The notes below the pieces were generated by a model, which made no database searches, was not told the origin of the DNA, and saw only the letters and a program-made list of their open reading frames with translations. Shown here in pieces: positions 27,519 to 34,844 of a stretch of 34,844 nt of DNA (position 1 is the first letter of the stretch; each line of letters starts with the position of its first letter). Location: contig CAZFWV010000036.1 in NCBI GenBank assembly GCA_964522605.1, positions 1-34,844 on the forward strand, read 5' to 3'. The position numbers were made by a program, and so were the translations under genes. This DNA is from CAVZLD01 sp964522605. Lineage in GTDB: Bacteria; Planctomycetota; Planctomycetia; Pirellulales; Pirellulaceae.

Positions 27519-28657
27519 GGTTCGATACTCCTCCCGCAGCCCACGGCCGCCAACGGAACGGTGTCTTCGTCTCGCTGCAGGGAATCTTCATCGAGACGGT
27601 CCCACTCTGGACAAACCACGTCCAGAGGCGGCGGCTGGGGAGCAGGCCGGGCGAACAAGTAACCTTGTGCCAGATCCGCTCCATGTTCCCGTGTCCACGT
27701 CCATTCCTCCTGCGTCTCCACTCCTTCTGCAATCGTCAATACGCCCAATTCCCGCGCCAACTCAAGCAGCTTTCTCGCGACACAACTCTTGTAAGGATCC
27801 AGATGGACCCCCCGAATCAACTCCATATCAAGCTTGACGAAATCCGGTTTCACGAGCGTCAGCAGATTCAACGAGTTGTAACCGGCACCGACGTCGTCCA
27901 ATGCAACTCGGCAACCGGCATCCCGGAACGAGTCGAGAATGACCAACAGTCGGCTCAGATCCGCGATTTGGTCACTTTCGACCACCTCGAAGACGAACTG
28001 TCCAGGCGCGATTCCCGAATGAATCGTTGCGCGGATCGTCTGGTCGATCCAGTCGGTCGAAGCTTCCAGAAGACGCGGACTGAAGTTAATGAAGACACAG
28101 ACACGCACCGCGTGTTGCGTCGCAGACTGAATGGCCAGGAGTTGTGCCGCTTGATCCAGATCGGGCAGCAGCCCGGTGTCCCGGGCCGCCGAAATCAACT
28201 GCAAGGGCGGGATCAGTCGCCCCTCCTCGGTGACACCGCGTAAGAGACACTCATAGGCGTAAATCGAGGCCGGCACGTGATTGCTGACGATCGGTTGGAA
28301 ATAGGTCACCAGCTGACGGTCGCGCACGACACGCTGTATCCACTCCGAATCCAATCGGTTGCAGAGCTGCTGCAGCGTGCTGCTCTGCATCAACTGCGCG
28401 GCCGATGGCTCCTCGCCCGGTGGGCCGACGTGGAAGAGAATTCGTTCACGCTGATGCGTGGAGAGCAGTCGACAGACTTGTCGCAACTGATTCGCGTCAC
28501 AGGCCACTGTCATCACCTGCGGGTACGGCTCGGAGATCCGATATCCTTGTTGCCGCAGCATCTGCCGTAACGAGGCATCGATACCACGTTCCGTGGCGGT
28601 GACATAGAGGGTCACGCGTCCTGTCGGAAGTCCCCGATTGTCCTCCCGGTCAGTCAT
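27515..28657 (-). CDS. EAL-domain c-di-GMP phosphodiesterase
   Basis: 380 residues from ATG at 28655-28657. The N-terminal 110 residues are an undescribed-looking alpha/beta region leading into QLVTYFQPIV, the start of the EAL domain (about 115-365). The signature is ECL instead of EAL, but the catalytic residues appear present: Glu136, Asn191 (FINFSPR), Glu224 or 227 (EVVES), Asp254-Asp255 (DDVGAGY), Lys275 (FVKLD), Glu311/314 (EGVET) and Gln331 (QGYLF). It is therefore likely an active phosphodiesterase hydrolysing c-di-GMP to pGpG. No membrane segment is seen. It is the first gene of the run EAL, GGDEF, hemB, hemL. Confidence 0.92.
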   Translation of the reverse strand: MTDREDNRGLPTGRVTLYVTATERGIDASLRQMLRQQGYRISEPYPQVMTVACDANQLRQVCRLLSTHQRERILFHVGPPGEEPSAAQLMQSSTLQQLCNRLDSEWIQRVVRDRQLVTYFQPIVSNHVPASIYAYECLLRGVTEEGRLIPPLQLISAARDTGLLPDLDQAAQLLAIQSATQHAVRVCVFINFSPRLLEASTDWIDQTIRATIHSGIAPGQFVFEVVESDQIADLSRLLVILDSFRDAGCRVALDDVGAGYNSLNLLTLVKPDFVKLDMELIRGVHLDPYKSCVARKLLELARELGVLTIAEGVETQEEWTWTREHGADLAQGYLFARPAPQPPPLDVVCPEWDRLDEDSLQRDEDTVPLAAVGCGRSIEP

Positions 28658-28846
28658 AGCAGCATCTCGAAGGTGCGCGGAATTCCCCGATGCGACAGCG
28701 CATCTTGTCCAGCAACTATAGGACACGGTTTACCCGGCCCCGGGGATCTCGGTGGAATTCGCCCAAGCAGGCGGCGCAAAAAGAAACCGCCGAGAAACCG
28801 GCACACGCAGCGCAAGAAGACCGCGCTGCATCGGCCGCCCTCCCGC

Positions 28847-28934
28847 GGGTGCATGTCTGCTTCTGTCGACTTACGCTGCGGTCGTAGAAGTCAACAGGTG
28901 AATCGTGCGGGGGAGTCCCTGATGGACGGCTCGG
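28847..28934 (+). repeat. dispersed repeat, diverged copy of 30890-30973
   Basis: It begins GGGTGCATGTC and runs through GTCAACAGG, AATCGTG, GGAGTC and GGACGGC in the same order and nearly the same spacing as 30890-30973, with scattered substitutions. No ORF is conserved between the copies, so it is probably a non-coding repeat. Confidence 0.7.
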
Positions 28935-29087
28935 GACGGAGGAACCGACGAGTGACGAACAAGCAGTTCCGATTCTTGAGGGGGAGGAGCCGGAAATTGA
29001 CGAACAAGGAGTTCCGATTGTTACAAGGCAGCGACCAGGGGTCCGGGAGAGATCCGCCGAGATTCCCCGTCCCTCGCGGTTCTTAGC

Positions 29088-29243
<156 letters not shown>

Positions 29244-29453
29244 CCTTAACTCGCTAATCCAAAATCTGTCTTCCCCTCGACAATCGGATCTCCTTGTTCG
29301 CCACTCTCTGGCTCCGCGGCCCCTCCAATCCGTAAGCATGCTGGCTGCGTCCTCCGCGGCCCCTGCCGCGCGGTCCGGGAGGCGTTCGCGGGTTTCCGCG
29401 AAACGGTCGGTGCAGCGACGAGCCAGCCCACGACGAGGGTGGTCTGCCTCGTA

Positions 29454-29474
29454 AGACACCAGACACCAGACACC
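29454..29474. repeat. AGACACC x3 heptamer repeat
   Basis: Three exact tandem copies of a 7-base unit directly downstream of the DUF1573 stop codon. Confidence 0.8.
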
Positions 29475-29478
29475 AAAA

Positions 29479-30468
29479 CTACCCGCCGTCCCCACGAACG
29501 GTCGCGGTCGCCACGCAGGTCCCGGCGGTCCCGCCGATATCGGTCTGGATCTCGATCTTCTGCGCGATGGTGCCGGGCGTCGACATCGCGGTGAATTTCA
29601 CCGGAACCAGATGCATCGCCTTGACGTCATCGGGAGGGGTAACCTCGAAGCAATCGTCCTCGCATTTGACGCTCGTAATCCGAAACGGCTGCTTTCCGCG
29701 AACGACAATGTTTCGGGTCACGGTCTCGCCCGGCCGCAGCACGCCCAACGACAGAGCGGCCGGACTGACGGTCAGGGGAGACACCACGTTCCCTTCGACG
29801 CGTAACGGAATGTGTTGCGATTGGCGATCGTTCGTGATCAGGACCATCTGATCGTTGAAATAACCGGCCGGTGCGTCCTTTTTCAGCTGCACTTTGAGCT
29901 GATAGTTGACGCGACCATTGCCTCGCTGGAGTTCGACCGGTTCCACGACCAGATTCGTGTTCGCGCTGCGAATATCCTGGATCTTCCAGTCAGAACGTCC
30001 AACAAAGCTCACATTGACTGACTGCGTCGCGCCGTCCCCAAAATCCACCGATTCAAAATTGACGGTGCCCGGATCGAACATCACATCGCCCCGGATGTAT
30101 CCGGATACAGTCAGTTGGACCTCGGCATAATACGGCTGGTCAATTGTCACTGTGACCGTCGCACCGCGCTGCCCCAGGAAACTGTGGGTATTGAACTTGA
30201 CGAGGATACCGCCCTTCTCCCAGGTTTTCAGCGTGTCTTTCACCACGCTCGGCGTCGTGCAACCACAGCTCGTGCGGACGCCCGAAATGTGGATCGTTTC
30301 CTTATAAATGTTCTGCAATTGGAAGACATATTCCGTCTTCGAAGATCGGGCAACGGTACCAAAATTATGGCTATGCTCGTTGAACATCTTCCGGGCCCAC
30401 TCCTGGGCACCAAGTGTTCCACAGCACGCACAGATCAGCGTTTGGGCAAGTAGCAGGTTGCGAAGCAC
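29479..30468 (-). CDS. DUF1573 domain secreted protein
   Basis: 329 residues from GTG at 30466-30468, with AAGGGGGG close upstream. Signal peptide about 1-21 (MLRNLLLAQTLICACCGTLG). A DUF1573 immunoglobulin-like domain (about 30-120) contains HNFGTVARSSKTEYVFQLQN and the characteristic SCGCTTP. Two further Ig-like beta domains follow, the last with VLRPGETVTRNIVVRG. The family is abundant in planctomycetes and Bacteroidetes, and its function is not established; a periplasmic or surface structural role is inferred. It is monocistronic, with repeat-filled spacers on both sides. Confidence 0.85.
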   Translation of the reverse strand: MLRNLLLAQTLICACCGTLGAQEWARKMFNEHSHNFGTVARSSKTEYVFQLQNIYKETIHISGVRTSCGCTTPSVVKDTLKTWEKGGILVKFNTHSFLGQRGATVTVTIDQPYYAEVQLTVSGYIRGDVMFDPGTVNFESVDFGDGATQSVNVSFVGRSDWKIQDIRSANTNLVVEPVELQRGNGRVNYQLKVQLKKDAPAGYFNDQMVLITNDRQSQHIPLRVEGNVVSPLTVSPAALSLGVLRPGETVTRNIVVRGKQPFRITSVKCEDDCFEVTPPDDVKAMHLVPVKFTAMSTPGTIAQKIEIQTDIGGTAGTCVATATVRGDGG

Positions 30469-30889
30469 AGTTCCCCCCCTTTCAAACCCCTATAGAAACC
30501 CCCGGGCAGCCACTCGACTTGGAATGTCGCATGGTTCCCCAGGCAACAAGACAATCCTCCGGGCCAGGACCCCAGCTCAGGTCAAGACAGGCCCGTCACC
30601 GTCTAAGTTTAGGACATGCTTCACCGCCGCAGATAGATTGCCGTGTCTTCGTAGGGATGACCGTTTATTCGAAGTATTCGGCTCTCAGAAGATGCGGAAA
30701 AGAGCCAAATTATTCGTCATCCAAATCAAACCTTGCCAGTTTTGGCATTCCCGTCTGCCAACGGGATCCCAGATCGTCCGATCCGGCATCAGGCTCGTCG
30801 GTTTTCGACGGTTGCCACTATGCTGGCATAGCAATTGTTACACATTCCAGCGTCTCGTGGGCAGACCAATTTTCTTCGCCATGCTCGAT

Positions 30890-30973
30890 GGGTGCATGTC
30901 CGCTTCTTCCGGCTTGCGTTGGGGTCGGAAAAGTCAACAGGAAAATCGTGAGGGGAGTCACTGCTGGACGGCC
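30890..30973 (+). repeat. dispersed repeat, contig-end copy
   Basis: The last 55 bases (30919-30973) are identical to the first 55 bases after the gap (31074-31128). The upstream part GGGTGCATGTC matches 28847 onward. The exact duplication at the two contig ends points to assembly overlap. Confidence 0.85.
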
Positions 30974-31073
30974 NNNNNNNNNNNNNNNNNNNNNNNNNNN
31001 NNNNNNNNNNNNNNNNNNNNNNNNNNNNNNNNNNNNNNNNNNNNNNNNNNNNNNNNNNNNNNNNNNNNNNNNN
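30974..31073. other. assembly gap of 100 N, probably spurious
   Basis: 100 N placed between two copies of the same exact 55-mer that end and begin precisely at the gap edges. That is the pattern of two contigs sharing a k-mer overlap with k of 55, so true sequence probably runs from 30973 directly to 31129. Confidence 0.8.
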
Positions 31074-31281
31074 TTGGGGTCGGAAAAGTCAACAGGAAAA
31101 TCGTGAGGGGAGTCACTGCTGGACGGCCCGGCTCCTCCGCCCCTTCAAGTCGGAAACATGCTGGCTGCGTCCCCCGCATTCGCATCGGGAGATTGGCTCC
31201 CCGTCGCCTGGGGTCCGACTGAGAGCCGCTCCCGCTCGTCCCACCGGTCCGAACCTTTGTAAGACTCGGGTTTTGCATCCA

Positions 31282-31311
31282 TTTACAAGCGCGCCTCGGG
31301 TGGGCTAGAAT
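31282..31311 (+). promoter_or_regulatory. sigma70-like promoter for the ffh-rpsP-trmD-rplS operon
   Basis: TTTACA (31282-31287, 5/6) and TAGAAT (31306-31311, 5/6) separated by 18 bases. This predicts a leader of roughly 185 bases before the ffh ATG. It is the best promoter-like pair I saw in the window. Confidence 0.55.
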
Positions 31312-31399
31312 GTCGGATTCGTCGCTCCGCCCAGTCCCCCCGAGGAGGAGGGATTCACCGGACCGTGTCTGCTGCGCGCCTGACTTTTCGTTCAAGGCT

Positions 31400-31463
31400 C
31401 CCCAGAAGGCGGCGGGACGGACGGAAGTCGGCGGCCAGGGGCACCCACGGAAATCTTCTGGGG
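31400..31463 (+). promoter_or_regulatory. possible stem-loop in the ffh leader
   Basis: CCCCAGAAG (31400-31408) and CTTCTGGGG (31455-31463) are perfect 9-base complements 46 bases apart, inside the predicted leader. A regulatory role is speculative. Confidence 0.3.
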
Positions 31464-31503
31464 TGGTCACTCGCTTGCGAAACCGCTCCCGGGTCGACAG
31501 GTC

Positions 31504-32973
31504 ATGTTCGAATCGTTGCAGGATGGACTGAAGTCCGCGTTTAAGTCGCTTCGCGGGAAAGGGAAGCTGACTGAGGCGAATATGCGCGACGGCCTGCAGC
31601 TTGTGGAACAGTCCCTGCTGGAAGCGGACGTGAGCTACGAAGTCGTGCGCGACTTCATGCAGCGTGTCACCGAGCAGGCTCTGGGCCAGAAAGTGCTCAG
31701 CGCCTTGGACCCAGGCCAGCAGCTCGTCGGAATTGTCCACGACGAACTTGTCCAGATCATGGGCCCGGTCGATGCATCGCTAAATCTGCATGGCCAGACG
31801 AATGTCTTGATGCTTTGCGGCCTGCAGGGCTCCGGCAAAACCACGACCTGTGGCAAACTCGGCCGTCTGATCCAACAGCAGGGCGGCCGTCCTATGCTGG
31901 CGGCCGCCGACTTGCAGCGTCCCGCAGCCATCGATCAGCTGCACGTAATCGGTGAGCAACTCGGGATCCCCGTCTACTCCGAACGTGGCGAGAAGGACCC
32001 GGTCAAAGTTTGCCGAAACGCCGTTCAGAAGGCGCGGGAACAGCAAGCGAATGTGCTGATCCTCGATACCGCGGGCCGGCTGGCGATCGATCAGGAGCTG
32101 ATGGACGAACTGTCGCGAATCGATCGGCAGGTTCAGCCGGATCAGGCGTATCTGGTCGTCGATGGCATGACGGGTCAGGATGCGGTCAACAGTGCTCGCG
32201 CATTCAACGAAGCGCTGGAGCTGGACGGCGTGATCATGACCAAGCTGGACGGTGACGCACGGGGCGGTGCCGTTCTGTCGGTCAAGCACGTGACCGGCGT
32301 GCCGGTCAAATTCATCGGCACGGGCGAACGACTCGATTCGCTCGAACCGTTCCGTCCGGAAGGGATGGCGGGACGCATCCTCGGAATGGGCGACGTCGTC
32401 GAAATGGTGCGGACGGCGCAGCAGGAATTCGACCAGACGCAGCTCGCCGAGACCGAGGAACGCCTGCGGCGCGGCGAATTCACACTTGAAGACTTTCGCA
32501 CCCAGCTCTCGCAGCTCGCCCGCCCGGGGCTGATGCAGAAGTTCCTCGGCTTGATGCCCGGCATGGGCGATCTGAACAAGATGATGCAGCAGGTCGATGC
32601 CGAGGGCGACATGAAACGGCTCTTCGGAATCATCGACTCGATGACCCCTGCCGAACGGCGAAACCCTGCGATCATCGATGCCAGTCGGCGCCGCCGGATC
32701 GCCACCGGATCCGGTGTGCAGCACCACGAGGTGAATGAGCTAATCAAGCAATTCGACGGGATGGCGTCGATCATGAAGAGTATGGCGGGTCGTGGCATGT
32801 CCGACCGCATGCGGATGGTGCGAGACCTGCAGAAGGGTGGCTTGCTCGATCCAGGTGGACGAATTGCTAAGCAGAAGAAAGGCACCGGCAAACGACTCTC
32901 CTCCCAGGAACGCGTGCGGCTGAAGAAGCTCCGCGAAAAAGAACTTCGTCGCCGAAAGCGACGTGGCAAATAA
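31504..32973 (+). CDS. ffh: signal recognition particle protein Ffh
   Basis: 489 residues from ATG at 31504. N domain about 1-95; G domain with P-loop GLQGSGKTT (106-114), DTAGRL (188-193) and TKLDGDARGG (about 246-255); methionine-rich M domain from about 300 (GLMPGMGDLNKMMQQ, MASIMKSMAGRGMSDRMRM) that binds SRP RNA and signal peptides. A Lys/Arg-rich C-terminal tail follows. The GTPase delivers nascent membrane and secreted proteins to FtsY at the membrane. It is the first gene of a core operon with rpsP, trmD and rplS; rpsP starts 93 bases downstream. Confidence 0.97.
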   Translation: MFESLQDGLKSAFKSLRGKGKLTEANMRDGLQLVEQSLLEADVSYEVVRDFMQRVTEQALGQKVLSALDPGQQLVGIVHDELVQIMGPVDASLNLHGQTNVLMLCGLQGSGKTTTCGKLGRLIQQQGGRPMLAAADLQRPAAIDQLHVIGEQLGIPVYSERGEKDPVKVCRNAVQKAREQQANVLILDTAGRLAIDQELMDELSRIDRQVQPDQAYLVVDGMTGQDAVNSARAFNEALELDGVIMTKLDGDARGGAVLSVKHVTGVPVKFIGTGERLDSLEPFRPEGMAGRILGMGDVVEMVRTAQQEFDQTQLAETEERLRRGEFTLEDFRTQLSQLARPGLMQKFLGLMPGMGDLNKMMQQVDAEGDMKRLFGIIDSMTPAERRNPAIIDASRRRRIATGSGVQHHEVNELIKQFDGMASIMKSMAGRGMSDRMRMVRDLQKGGLLDPGGRIAKQKKGTGKRLSSQERVRLKKLREKELRRRKRRGK

Positions 32974-33066
32974 TCGATGGGTCGCCTCCCCTCGCGTGGC
33001 GGCGACTGGACTTTTCCTACAACAAGCGAAGCCGAAACGAAACCAGAGACTTCAGGAGATTTGACA

Positions 33067-33498
33067 GTGGCAGTACGTATCCGCCTCAAACGCCTCGGCC
33101 GGACGCATCGGCCGTTTTATCGCATCTGTGCCATGGATGCGCGGAGCCCACGGGACGGTCGTGTGATCGAGGAATTGGGCTATTACGATCCGATGGTGCG
33201 AGAAACCGATGCACGAGCCGTTCTGAACGGTGAACGAATCGATTATTGGTTGGGGGTCGGTGCCCAGCCGTCGGACAAAGTCAAGGTCTTGATCAAGAAG
33301 TACGGCTCGCAGGGAACGCACCTCGAAGCACAGCAGGCAGCACTCGAGCGGATGCAGGTCAAGCGTTCCGCGCCGCCACCGACACCGATTCCGCTGCCCA
33401 AGAAGGCCGCGCCTGCCGAAGCCGAGGTCGCCGTGGCCGAACCGGAAGCGGCGGAAGAAACGCCGGCCGAATCGGCCGGTGGAGATGAGTCCGAGTAA
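33067..33498 (+). CDS. rpsP: 30S ribosomal protein S16 with acidic C-terminal extension
   Basis: 143 residues from GTG at 33067, with AGGAGA at 33054-33059. The start MAVRIRLKRLGRTHRPFYRI is canonical; in-frame sequence from 32977 is leader. The conserved core is about 80 residues (RVIEELGYYDPM, LNGERIDYWLGVGAQPSD). The rest is an Ala/Pro/Glu-rich tail of about 50 residues, much longer than in E. coli S16 (82 residues). S16 helps assemble the 30S body. It ends 6 bases before trmD, leaving no room for rimM. Confidence 0.96.
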   Translation: MAVRIRLKRLGRTHRPFYRICAMDARSPRDGRVIEELGYYDPMVRETDARAVLNGERIDYWLGVGAQPSDKVKVLIKKYGSQGTHLEAQQAALERMQVKRSAPPPTPIPLPKKAAPAEAEVAVAEPEAAEETPAESAGGDESE

Positions 33499-33504
33499 TC
33501 AACC

Positions 33505-34215
33505 ATGCGGTTTGACGTCGTGACCCTGTTCCCGGAGATGTTCACGGGGTACTTGGGTCAAAGCTTGTTGAATCGGGCCATCCAGCGAGGACTGGTGTCC
33601 GTTCACTTGCACAACCTGCGGGATTGGTCCTGCGACAAACACCAGACCGTGGACGACCGTCCTTTCGGCGGTGGACCCGGAATGGTGCTAAAAGTGGATA
33701 CTGTCGTGACGTGTGTCGAGGACGTGCAGCGACACGCCGAAGATCCGGGTCGCGTGATCCTGTTGACTCCTCAGGGAAAACGACTCGACCAGCAACTTGT
33801 GGAGCAACTAGCTCGGTCGCCACGACACCTGCTGTTGTGCGGCCGATACGAAGGTTTTGACCAGCGAGTCGTCGACATCTTGCGGCCGGACGAAATCTCC
33901 ATCGGCGATTTCGTCCTCAACGGCGGAGAAGTCGCGGCCATGGTCCTGATCGACAGCCTGGTACGACTGGTCCCCGGCGTGCTGGGAGACGAAAGGAGCA
34001 ACCAAGACGATTCATTCTCGGCGGGCAATCGACTCCTGGAATCCGCCCAATACACCCGACCACGCGAGTTTCGTGGTCACGCGGTTCCGGAGATCTTGCT
34101 GAGCGGAGACCACGAGCGAATCGCACAGTGGCGGCGAGAACAAAGCGTACAGCGAACGCAGCAGCGGCGGGCCGACCTGTTGCGGCCGCGGCCGGAAGAA
34201 ACTTCCAACGATTAA
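33505..34215 (+). CDS. trmD: tRNA (guanine-37-N1)-methyltransferase
   Basis: 236 residues from ATG at 33505. Start MRFDVVTLFPEMFTGYL; substrate loop RPFGGGPGMVLKVD; SPOUT trefoil-knot S-adenosylmethionine site LLCGRYEGFDQRV and ISIGDFVLNGGE; catalytic-region motif PGVLGDERSNQDDSF. It methylates G37 of tRNAs with GG at positions 36-37, preventing +1 frameshifts. The stop at 34215 is followed by a 152-base spacer with a hairpin before rplS. Confidence 0.96.
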   Translation: MRFDVVTLFPEMFTGYLGQSLLNRAIQRGLVSVHLHNLRDWSCDKHQTVDDRPFGGGPGMVLKVDTVVTCVEDVQRHAEDPGRVILLTPQGKRLDQQLVEQLARSPRHLLLCGRYEGFDQRVVDILRPDEISIGDFVLNGGEVAAMVLIDSLVRLVPGVLGDERSNQDDSFSAGNRLLESAQYTRPREFRGHAVPEILLSGDHERIAQWRREQSVQRTQQRRADLLRPRPEETSND

Positions 34216-34234
34216 CGCGAAACGGTTTCAAGAC

Positions 34235-34302
34235 GGGGAGGACGAGGCTCTTGCCAAGCCGGAGTCTGCGGCAGATTGGGCTCAGCCGAAGCCTCGCCCT
34301 CC
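34235..34302. repeat. inverted repeat in the trmD-rplS spacer
   Basis: GGAGGACGAGGCT (34237-34249) pairs 12/13 with AGCCTCGCCCTCC (34290-34302). The GAGGCT / AGCCTCGCCCTCC type is common in planctomycete spacers. In an operon it could be a processing or attenuation hairpin, or just a REP-like sequence. Confidence 0.65.
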
Positions 34303-34367
34303 TAAACAACGGTTTTGAGGTGCGTTCCAAAGAACCAAGTGACTTTTGCGAAGTGAAGGATATCCCG

Positions 34368-34724
34368 ATGAAACTGGACCAACAGAAACTCATGCAACTT
34401 GTCGACCAGGATTGCCTCAAGCCGGAACCACCCGAGTTTGAAATTGGCGATACGGTGGACGTCCACACGAAGATCCTTGAGGGTGACAAGGAACGGATCC
34501 AGGTCTTCACGGGCACCGTCATCGCCCGCGCCGGCTCCGGAATGAATGAAACGTTCACCGTCCGGCGGATCGTGGCCGGAGAGGGGGTCGAGCGAAAATT
34601 CCCGCTCCATTCGCCGCGCGTCGAAAAGGTGGTCGTCAAGCGGTCGAGCGTCGTCCGACGGGCCAAGCTGTACTTCCTGCGCGGTCGCGTCGGCAAGGCC
34701 GTCCGTCTGAAGGAACGCCGGTAA
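34368..34724 (+). CDS. rplS: 50S ribosomal protein L19
   Basis: 118 residues from ATG at 34368 with AAGGA 7 bases upstream; the longer frame from 34128 overlaps trmD and is not used. Conserved core: PEFEIGDTVDVHTKILEGDK, RIQVFTGTVIARAGSG, TFTVRRIVAGEGVERKFPLH, SPRVEKVVVKRSSVVRRAKL and YFLRGRVGKAVRLKERR. The length is normal. L19 sits at the 30S-50S interface. It is the last gene of the ffh operon visible here; the palindromic element copy 3 begins 14 bases after its stop. Confidence 0.97.
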   Translation: MKLDQQKLMQLVDQDCLKPEPPEFEIGDTVDVHTKILEGDKERIQVFTGTVIARAGSGMNETFTVRRIVAGEGVERKFPLHSPRVEKVVVKRSSVVRRAKLYFLRGRVGKAVRLKERR

Positions 34725-34737
34725 TCTGCGACTTCGC

Positions 34738-34844
<107 letters not shown>

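Larger units (their letters stand above)
30469..31503. other. gene-free spacer upstream of ffh, with repeats, gap and promoter
   Basis: About 1 kb between the divergent DUF1573 and ffh genes. It has no convincing CDS and no tRNA or SRP RNA signature. It holds the repeat at 30890-30973, the N gap, the repeat's second appearance at 31074-31172, a sigma70-like promoter (31282-31311) and a leader hairpin (31400-31463). Confidence 0.7.

Noticed and set aside
30469..31503. SRP RNA or tRNA gene upstream of ffh
   Set aside because: No GGTCAGGNCCGGAAGGAAGCAGCC-like core and no T-loop GTTCRANNC with matching acceptor stem was seen.

Overview
The window looks like chromosomal DNA of a planctomycete, probably Pirellulales-like. 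It is GC-rich and carries several planctomycete hallmarks: a giant secreted protein with an N-terminal LEPR-type motif, lamin-tail, CotH and dockerin-like modules; two PEP-CTERM proteins; a DUF1573 protein; and many dispersed palindromic intergenic repeats. This placement is inferred from protein style, because no rRNA or other marker gene is present. The sequence is a scaffold with three 100-N placeholders (2487-2586, 9676-9775, 30974-31073), so three loci are broken.

Region 1 (1-4797, plus strand) has a secreted serine hydrolase (beta-lactamase fold) fused to a DUF1343/NamZ exo-N-acetylmuramidase domain, cut by the first gap. A DJ-1/PfpI protein missing its N-terminus follows, then an OleC-like AMP-forming ligase. 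The apparent three-domain ORF across the gap is an artefact. Region 2 (4798-12424) is repeat-rich spacer around a >2,150-residue minus-strand secreted multidomain protein (LEPR, four lamin-tail domains, L-type lectin, CotH, chitobiase-like and dockerin-like modules), itself interrupted by the second gap.

Region 3 (12425-17079) holds a DUF493 protein, an ATP-grasp enzyme, a ComM/YifB AAA+ ATPase, a short secreted peptide and a PEP-CTERM protein. Region 4 (17080-22192) has two lipoproteins in tandem, one unknown and one a Wza-like polysaccharide export protein, flanked by PEP-CTERM genes. The second PEP-CTERM protein carries FG-GAP-like and dockerin-like repeats. This points to an envelope/exopolysaccharide theme. 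Region 5 (22472-28657) has a DUF218 membrane protein divergent from tsaB, then a minus-strand run of EAL phosphodiesterase, GGDEF cyclase (ATGA overlap), hemB and hemL.

Region 6 (28658-31503) is a DUF1573 gene between two repeat-dense gene-free stretches. The third gap there is flanked by the same exact 55-base sequence, which looks like an assembly-graph overlap and not missing DNA. Region 7 (31504-34844) is the core operon ffh-rpsP-trmD-rplS without rimM, preceded by a good sigma70-like promoter. A palindromic element of about 150 bp occurs three times (22316-22463, 29088-29243, 34738-end) and is the most conspicuous non-coding signal in the window.
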